Origin: Viscum album
Taxonomy: Eukaryota; Streptophyta; Magnoliopsida; Santalales; Viscaceae
Assembly (NCBI GenBank): GCA_963277665.1
Contig: OY728143.1
Span: forward strand, 237,203,591 to 237,267,590
Direction of reading: 5' to 3'
Length of the DNA stretch: 64,000 nt
The notes beneath the pieces are model-generated. The model worked only from the letters and a program-made list of their open reading frames with translations. It did not search any database and was not told the origin of the DNA. The position numbers were made by a program, and so were the translations under genes. The number at the start of each line of letters is the position of its first letter. The stretch's first letter is position 1. Below, in pieces: positions 54,945-64,000 of the stretch.

Positions 54945-55216
54945 GGCAACCCCGGGCGCGGAATCCAAGGCGCGAGCGCGGAATTCTCCTCGCGGGCGCG
55001 GAATTCTCCTCGCGGGCGCAGAATCGGGCACGGCGCGCAAGGGAGTTGCGCGCATCCCGGGGGTTTTGCGCGCGGATCATCATCTTTGCGCGCAGACCTC
55101 TGAAATTCCGCGCAAGGCCTCCGGGCCCTCCGAAACATTCTTCCGACTCCAAATATGACCTCGCTTTCCGCATCCGGAGCTTCGTTTAGGAACAACGGAC
55201 TTTTCCGGCGTCTACA

Positions 55217-58200
55217 CTTACCCAATCACAGTTGATTCATTTTGAGAATCAAAATACATCACAAAACAATATTTTAAGGCATTAAAACTATTTAAAGACT
55301 ATTATGTGTACAGATTAAATTATGGACCCATCAAGTAAATGATAAATCCAAAACATTTTCAAATTATAGAATTATATGGATTTGAGACCATACATCCATG
55401 GATATTTTTGTTTCAATTTCATGGATAATAATTATAAAATTATAAATTTAGTAAATACATTTTACTCGATGTAATTATCTTATGCATCCCAATATTGATA
55501 CCTCAAATGTATTGTATAGATAGAGTTTGATCAAGATGTTGTTATACCCCAATTACCCATTAAATTTGGATAATTTATTTCTCTTAGGATACTTGTTGAA
55601 TAATTAAGGGGCTATATTATTCCACTCCCCAAATGTAATTATATATAAAATTCAACCCATATGTAGTCAATGATCAAATCAATTCAAAAAAATTAATTTT
55701 TATCAGAAGAAAATCTATATAGTTTATATAATATTGTTTTATAATGGTATCCCAGTAAAACAAATAATATTCATATTAAATCAACTATTTTATAAAAGAA
55801 AAATGTTTCAGGAAAATACAATATCCAAGATAAATATTGGGAAGAAAGTATTTTTCTAATGAATCATTATCATAATAATGTGAATGGTTGATCGAAACAT
55901 TAATGACCACAAAATTATTAACAGTTAAAAGTTAACCATCAATTAATTAAAAATTTACGTTTTAAAATTAATAATTGTTATAAATAAAATCATGAAATGT
56001 TAATTTATCAAATTTTAATAATATGTTATTGTTCTATATATTATGTATCATGACCACTATTTATCATTTATTTTGATGAAATATATTTGAAATTAATAAA
56101 TAATAATTAATACTTTTTTCAATAATTTAATATAAATAAAATAATAATAATTTCAATGTAAAAAATGGGAATTTCTCATACCTATATTTTCATAGATAAA
56201 TTTATTTATTCTTCAAAAAATTAAAATAATCAATATTAAAAATTTATTTCAATTTTAAAATTATATATTTCATAAATTAAATTCGTATGAATTTAAGGAT
56301 TTTTGTTGCAAATAGAAATAGAGATTGTTCATTTTATTAGAAAATTAATTTTTATATACATTTCATAGTAATATTTTAGGGGTTTATATTTTGACTAAAT
56401 TTATAAAATAAATAGAAATAAATGTGTTATCATTTTTTCCATATTATACATAATAAATAAAATAAAGTCAAATTATATTTTATATTATAGAAAATGATTA
56501 TTGAGATAGAAATATAGTACTACAGTAATGGTAAAAATGGATAACATGGTTTGATATCAAGATATTAGGGTTATAATAAACATAAATTATATAAATCCAA
56601 TTTTATGGATTAATCCTGCCCCATATCATCCGATAGTTTAAATTTAGAAAAATGAATTCCATATCATTATGAATTTTTTGTAATATTATTTCAACGTATA
56701 AAATAATCAGAAGTGTGACATGGAACTTGTATATAAAAGGGAACCTCATTTCCTCTTATCTTCCAACCTTCTTGAAAAACATTATTCAACCAAACTCAAA
56801 ATAAATATACTATCAAATTTTATAGTCATGATACAGAGGATAAATTTTTCATAAAATACCATCCCAAAGGGCCATAGGAGGAAAACCAATGGATTATTTT
56901 AAACGATGTGATGTCATTCGTAATGTAGTTCTCCCATGTTAGTATTATAATCTACTATCCTTAGTCATATGAAAATCACACAAGGATGTTGTTATAAATA
57001 AGTATAATATATTAATATTTTATTATGTTTATTGTACACCGTTAAAATTTAATTTTCCATAATATAGTTATTTAATGTATCCCTCATTCATACATGTGAA
57101 AACCCACCTCCATACTGAGGTGTGTTTCATTTTATTATTTTTTTCATTCGATCAATTTAAAAATGAAATCATTATTTTTTCATGCATATAAACTCCTATA
57201 TTCCGGAAGTGATGGAATTAATTATTCATCACCACCCTATATGACTTGCTATAAATGTGTATATAAGGATTATATATGAATTTAATGAAATGATTAGAAT
57301 TTATAAGAAGAAACTATGACTAATGTGCATGGATTTGAACCACCAACCAGAAACATGTGTCCAAAACAAACTATATTCACTTACATAATGCTTCTAGTGA
57401 TGAATTGTAAATTTAAAATTAATTAGAAATTATAAGTGTTTTTGATATTGTAATATATATATATATATTAATATATTTTTAATAAATTCAAATTTACTAA
57501 TTTTGATTTTGTATCACAAATGAAGCAGGGTTTGAGTTGACATGACTATTTTTCAGCACAAAATTGATTTGTCTAGACATGTTTATTATTATTCCTCTAT
57601 TTTGTATTATTGGGTATTTACATTGAATTGTTGATATTTTTTTATAATTAACATCTTCAGAATCATTTTATTTTTTGTTCAATTTTATGTTATTAATTTG
57701 AAGGGTTGTATGATCGCAAAGTTGTGAATGTGATATGTGTTTTTATTGAAATAACATTTAATTTAGTGATTATCAATTTAAATTTAAAAATTTGGGAAAA
57801 TATAAGAAAATTATGATTCAATAAACAAATTATTTCTATCTATAATTCTAATTTATAGGGTTCTAATGTTTTAATTTATTTCTTTTATATTATTTACAGA
57901 AACTGATCCTGAAATTTTTTTTAAGCAAATCCATCCATATATAATCTTTTGTTATCACATATTTTCATTCATGTCTATTTTTTTTAAAATAAGTCATGAA
58001 TTTTATTTTTTAGGATCCAATTATTATTTAATTTAAATAGAAAAAGAATGTTACTATCTATTAAAATGATTAAAAAATAATTATTAATTAAATATTAGTG
58101 ATGGTTTCATATTACGTTTTCAAAAAAGTGTGAAAGGAGTCCTTATTTTTCACTTACTTAATGAATTATTTTATACAAAATTTTAACGATTATATTCATT

Positions 58201-61200
58201 GATATTTAACTTATGAGTCTCTAGATTTATTTTCAATGAAAATAATTTTATCAATATTATTAGTATTTATATTTAATTGATAATAAAATTAATGTTACAT
58301 TTTTATCTGGTTTTAAATTAATGGTTCAAATTCTATTTTAAATAAATTTTTAATCAATGTAAACATATGTGGATGGTTATTATGAATCATTAGTGATATT
58401 ACCTTATGATAACATTCACTTTAATTCTATTAGTGTCTAAGTTATATTATGTTTTAAGGTTGATTCAATGAATCTAGTTTATTTCCCACACGTTAAGAAT
58501 AATATAGTGAAACAGTGGATGATTTTTTATCCAGTGGAAAACAAATATATTATTTTCATTTTGATATAGATATAAATATAATTATATAATACTACTATAT
58601 ATTTTGTTAATATTAATTCCAAATCGAATAACATGAACTGTAATAGTGATTGAACCCAGTTTAGAATCGTTTTTTCCACTATGATATTCATAGATGAGAT
58701 CCTTCATTATGAAAATAATGGAATTGGTGCTAAACTCAATCCATTATGGAAATTCATCCACTATGATAATCATGAAAAATATACATGAATATATTAATTA
58801 TTTTATATTATAATGAGTATAATAATAAATTTGAACTTATTCTTATGATATTTTCTTAGGTATTGGAATAGACTATTGATGATTCGACACTCTTCTATCT
58901 TATATATTTATTAATGAAAATTTCAAATTCAGTTTAATAACATCAATGTCTTTTTACTGATTGGTTTTAACTTTTATAAGATTTCACCATGTTTTAATAC
59001 CATAATTCATATCATCGGCTAACTTTTGATAACATAATAATATATTCAATGATCACCCAAAATATGAATATATGCCCACAGATTCTTTGGTTTCCATTTC
59101 CCTAGTTTCCAAAAAAAATATTTTTTAGAGTCTCTCTATAAACGATATAATGCTATAAGCATATTGTGGGATATATTTAAGATCATTTACAATATAAGTT
59201 GATTGTTTATCTAGTCTCCAATGTCCAAATCAATTATCTTCCAATGGAATGCATTATTATGTGATTAAATGAATATCCTTGTAAGATAATTTAATATTTT
59301 TGGATTTTATTTATTTTTAACCATATATAAATGATAAAATAAAAAATAATATATTATAAATAATATAAATAAAACACATGTGTATAAATTACCCATTATA
59401 TCTTCCACATAACTAATTATAAATCTCCTTATATGGATTTATACTATTAACACAAATAACCAAAACAATGTCAAAATCAATGAAACAACCTATAAAATGA
59501 ATACTAGGATCTGATGGTAAAAATACCATGTATATTTTTTTAATAACATTTAAACAAAAAAATATACATCCATTTACTCACCCAATTATTTTTTTTTGAA
59601 AATGATTTAGGGGATTATGAAAATATTATAATATATAAGCGTTATAAAAAAAATACAATAATTATTCTAATTCACTAATAATAAATTCATAATTAAGATC
59701 AAATACAAATGACCATAACCTCTTAAATAATCAAATGAACAAATTTAAATGAAATGGGGGAAAATTCTCAGTAAATGATTTTCAAACATCGTAAAATATT
59801 TTTTTATTAAAAATTATACAACAATTTATAATAAAAATCCAAATATATAAAATCCAAACATATTAATATAGTGAATAAAGAATAAATATATGAATCTATG
59901 GTTATTCAATTAATTTTATTTTGGAATTTTATCTAAAAAATTAATAAGAAATATCACATTAAAAAACAATTATTTTAAAACATAATTTCCATGGATATAA
60001 AAATGGATTTCATCTTGAAAACATTGAATAATTTATAGTGAAATTAATATCGTTTTTAGGAATATAATATTAGTTTGGAAAAAATGAAAATGATGTTTCC
60101 ACTAGGATTTGTGACATTTAATTATCAATTGTTAAATATTTCCTTTGATTTTGTGGGCTTACTCCCAATTGACCATCTTCCTAACCAACAATCGAGTGCC
60201 AATATATTAAATAAAACATTTTTTTGGAAAGATTCTTTTATTATTTTATGTTGATTTATAAAACTATTCAAAATTATCATATATAAGTAATTTACATTCT
60301 AAGAGGGAAAAAATAAAAATTTTATAATCATTATAAGAATTTTCATAAATTAAGAGTCCTCACTTTTAGAAATAATAAAATTATTCATGGGAAATATTTA
60401 TAATTCATAATAAATCTAATTCATCAATGAATTTATAAAAATATAATTAATTATGACAACCAATATATTTTATGTCAATAAGTCTAATCATGGATATTAT
60501 TAATAATATTAATGAATATAAAAAATATGAAATTTATAAAACTTAGAAGAAAATATGAAAAAACATATTGAAACAAATTTATTTTGAAAAAGTATCTGAA
60601 AATTGGGTAAAAATATATTCCATTCATGTATGGTTTTGAAAAATAATATGAATATTTTTCCATCTTAGTGTTTTGTACAACAAAAAATATTCTATTCTAA
60701 ATCAATCATACCATGAAATAAGGGTTTTAGAAATAGTAAATACGACTATTAAGATAATATGTTTTCCTTACATGTATTGATTTTTGATACAAAAAAACCT
60801 AAATTTGTTGACAATTATTTTTCCCTTACCGTATATATTTTGTCATATACTGAATCAATGAGGTTCTTGAGATGTGATATTTTTAAATTATTGTGTTGGT
60901 AATTAGAGGATTAAATGAGGGGATAAATAAATTCATAGGGACATTGGGTGGTGGTTATTTTCAATAAAGTTATAAGGATGCCATAAAATACAAAATAAGA
61001 AAAATTATTGACTATTTAAAATTACTTCACATGTTCAACTATTATGGTTATCTATTTTCTATTGATAAAACTATGTTTACAAAAAAAATTATGAATTTTT
61101 AATGGATTTGATAGTATTGGACTAGGTATCTAAATTAAAATCATATAATTATACACATACGTATACCAATCAATGTTTAATAAAGTGAGGATCAAAATAC

Positions 61201-64000
61201 TCAAATTTCATATTTATATAAATGGATAACATATATCTAAAAAATTTTGTATGATAATATATATATATATATATGTACATCATTTTACTACAACATGTGT
61301 ATCTCGATGAATCATAATAATAGCTAAGAAATATACTACTAAAGGCTCTAATATTCCATATTTATACACTAATTATGAATATATATATATATACATTTAT
61401 TATTTGGTGTAACCAAATGAGGAAGATGATGTACATAGTATATCTAAAAATTAATATACGTGATCCTTCCTGATAAATTAGAGGTTTCTTTTACATGAAA
61501 GATATTGCATCTTAATCCCACTACCAAATAAAATGGATGCTCATTTATAATATCACGTAATATTTAAATTTTATTATTACACACAAAGATATATATATAT
61601 ATATATAATTTGTTTTACATCATTTCTTCATGTACATGAAAAAAATCCTCTAAAGAACTCCACATCAATATGGGCTATCTGTGAATCATAAAATCCATTA
61701 TATGATGAGGTCAATACCAGAGAAAAATGAACTAGAAAACAATGTTATTTAATTTAGAATACAGTGGGAAGAGTTTATTTTTGTGGTTCAATTTTTGTAT
61801 TTGAAGTTATTGTTTATAATATTAAGATATAAGATCAAATTATAAAATGGTTGAGAGGAACCCATATTTCCAAATACCAAAATAAAGCTTTAGATGGATG
61901 ATCTCAGATATTAAATATTTTTCATGTCATCCACCACTCAATCTGAAAGTGGGGATTTTCACTAGGAACACACACACAAACTAACGCACTCATGTGATTC
62001 CACTCACATTCATGGACTATGGTAACACTATTCATTCATCATGCACACACATTAGATTCTATTCCCTCCATGAACATCTTATCCAGGAACTCTCACAGCA
62101 TGCCACCAAGTGGGCCATTTTGGATAACACTATTCATGGTTTTTCTAACTACTAGAGGGGTTACATTGATTTGACCACTGATAGATAGGCTGCATAACCA
62201 ATTTTTGGACATTAATCATAATTAAATATATTTAACTAAAATGAATATGGAACTCACGATTATTTTTATATAATAAAAAAATATAAAACACAAATATTTT
62301 AGTATTTTTATAAATAAATTATATTTATAAATCAGAAACATTACATTTATATCATTTTGGTATAAATATTTTATATCTATTTCATGTTTTTTTTTCATAT
62401 AATAAACTATTACAAAGAGATTTTTTTTGGAAAAATATAATCAAAAGTAACAACATTAAAAACATAAGGCATTTCATATTAATCAAAACCGTAAATTCTA
62501 TACCATATTAATTATCATTTAGGTATTTTGTAAAAAATTTCACCAAAATAATACTTTTATAAATAAATAATTTTAGTTAAAAAATAGATAATTAATTCTA
62601 TTTTTTAAAAATTAAATTGATTATTCATAACAAATCATTTCTATTTAAATATTAAATGAATATATATTTATGATAGTTTAATTATAACACAAATTAAATA
62701 TATATATATATACAATAAAACAATATTTATATTTTCAATTGAAACACTACATGGTGTATTATAACCCAAAAGTACTATAATTTATAAAATCATATAATTA
62801 AATTATAATGGAAATAATTATCGATTAAAAAATTAAATGGGAATGGGAATAAATCCGTCATATTAAAACATATATGAAATTGTTTCAATTATATAAACAA
62901 AACAATTTATAAAAATATATTTAAGATACAAATTTTATGAAATTTTTGAGATGTAACATTATTCCCTAGATAAAGAATTACATCATCACAAATATTTTGT
63001 CCTAATGAAATTTTGAATCCCATAATTTAGAATTTAGGGAAAATGATTGTATGATCTATAGTCACTGGGTTTTCCTAAATTATGATCACCAAAAACGAAA
63101 AAAAGTGTTCAACTATAATTTAATGTATCGCCAACATACTAATATCAAAATTTTAATAGTGCTTTTACTTGATTCCTAATAAAACAATATGAAACTTACA
63201 CAATAGAATCTCGTTATATAAATTCCTTTTTCTATTTTTATAAAAAAATTCGATTGAAAAATATATAGACCTTTACAAAACTAGTGAATATTTTGGTATC
63301 ATGTTTTGTCCAATTATGAGAGTATTAAAATATATCAGTGTTATAATAAATATCTACATACATTATTTATCATCCCTCCACCTAAACCCCTAATCTAAGA
63401 CAACACCAATGATATCTACCTGTAACGGTTTCTATGAAATTCATTTAAAAATATAAGGTGAGATAAAAATTTATCAGTAAGGGTATTTAAAACCATGAGA
63501 AACTCCATTTATTATAAAAACTATAAAAATATTTTAAAATCAATTAAATTTATAAAAAAAAGAAAAAATTATCTAATAAAAAAATTTCTTAAATATGAAA
63601 CTATTTTTTGATGAAAAATACACTGGAAATATGGTTAAAAAATATTTTAAAATACCAATCACATTGAGAAACATTATTTGAAAAATATAATAGAATTTTA
63701 AATAATGACTTATTTATTCTAAAAACCATCCCCAAATTTACCATTATGTTAGTTAAATATTTGTAAAAAATGTTACTCCAAAAAGCTAATAAATCCATAT
63801 GGCAAGTAGAATTATCGTTGGCTAACTCTCATATAATAACATAAAAATCATGCTTTTGGGTTCACTACACATTCCTCTTCCTCAAAAATGATATTATAGT
63901 GCCAATATTTTTAAGAAAACATGTATTTTGAAATTATTCCTTACTAATTTTAATTATTTTAAATGAACCACTAAACAACATTGAATTTATATAATTTATT
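55217..64000. other. AT-rich intergenic sequence, no gene seen
   Basis: About 8.8 kb of very AT-rich DNA. No open frame longer than about 65 codons, no conserved protein motif, and no LTR or terminal inverted repeats that I can pair. (TA)n runs occur at about 57451-57468, 61256-61273, 61379-61393, 61589-61607 and 62697-62712. A less AT-rich island lies at about 61960-62190, with TAACACTATTCAT twice about 100 bp apart. It probably consists of old, decayed repeats. The first five bases are E4's right target duplication. Confidence 0.7.
61589..61607. repeat. (AT)n microsatellite
   Basis: Uninterrupted AT dinucleotide run, one of several in the AT-rich flank; likely variable in length between individuals. 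Confidence 0.85.

Larger units (their letters stand above)
32278..55216 (-). mobile_element. E4: 22.9-kb Tat/Ogre-like Ty3/gypsy retrotransposon with an antisense gene
   Basis: Two 2750-bp LTRs (32278-35027, 52467-55216), ending TG...CA on either strand, are flanked by the perfect target duplication CTTAC (32273-32277, 55217-55221). Gag-pol and the polypurine tract show the element reads leftward. Tat membership: two successive RNase H domains after RT (the first degenerate, the second archaeal-type), a variant gag zinc knuckle, great length and extra ORFs. The LTRs differ at about 7 sites in the first 600 bp, so it is young. GC and CpG content is far above the flanks. It is not intact: a gag frameshift, a TAG between protease and RT, and a TGA in the antisense gene. 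Confidence 0.95.
52467..55216 (-). repeat. E4 5' LTR (right copy, 2750 bp)
   Basis: In element sense it runs from 55216 to 52467 and drives gag-pol. Equal in length to the left copy with about 1-2% differences by eye. It carries the GCGCGC zone (54485-55134), TATA box (54937-54944), 12-unit hairpin array (53984-54342) and hairpin modules (53235-53277, 53612-53657). Confidence 0.95.

Noticed and set aside
55217..64000. Search for a host gene, small RNA gene or DNA transposon in the right flank
   Set aside because: No open frame longer than about 65 codons, no splice-linked exons, and no paired terminal repeats that I could find by eye.

Overview
The window is intergenic DNA from a large, repeat-rich plant nuclear genome. 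It holds no recognisable single-copy host gene, rRNA or tRNA gene. What it holds is four Ty3/gypsy LTR retrotransposons (E1-E4) set in AT-rich sequence with no visible genes. Plant origin follows from the element families: chromovirus-type elements with initiator-tRNA(Met)-like primer sites, and a Tat-clade element with two RNase H domains. The species cannot be told.

Left part (1-30334) is a nest of three plus-strand elements. E2 is the oldest host element: 5' LTR pieces at 8189-8883 and 21137-22257, wrecked gag-pol, 3' LTR 28361-30334. E1 (enters from the left edge, ends at 8188) appears to have inserted into E2's 5' LTR about 170 bp from its start, and is also wrecked. E3 (8884-21131) inserted later into the same LTR. 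It has two 3618-bp LTRs that are nearly identical, a perfect 5-bp target duplication GTTCT, and a gag-pol frame broken by a single in-frame TGA.

30335-32277 and 55217-64000 are AT-rich flanks and were contiguous before E4 arrived.

Right part (32278-55216) is E4, a 22.9-kb GC-rich Tat/Ogre-like element on the minus strand. It has two 2750-bp LTRs and target duplication CTTAC. Read from right to left it carries: 5' LTR, candidate primer site, a long N-terminal ORF fused to gag, gag C-terminus plus protease, RT-RNase H-archaeal-type RNase H-integrase, about 4 kb of repeat-packed noncoding DNA, an antisense gene, polypurine tract and 3' LTR. The antisense gene (35500-39164, plus strand) is the most striking item: a TATA box, three exons joined by two short introns in perfect phase, a plant-mobile-domain-like protein with a C-terminal coiled coil, and one in-frame TGA.

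E4 is also full of small structured repeats. One family keeps a short inverted repeat with paired (compensatory) base changes between arrays (CGTC/GACG versus GGTC/GACC) and loops of mostly 6 or 10 nt. A second 43-bp hairpin module usually sits directly before it. A zone dense in GCGCGC motifs covers both the LTR promoter and the promoter of the antisense gene.
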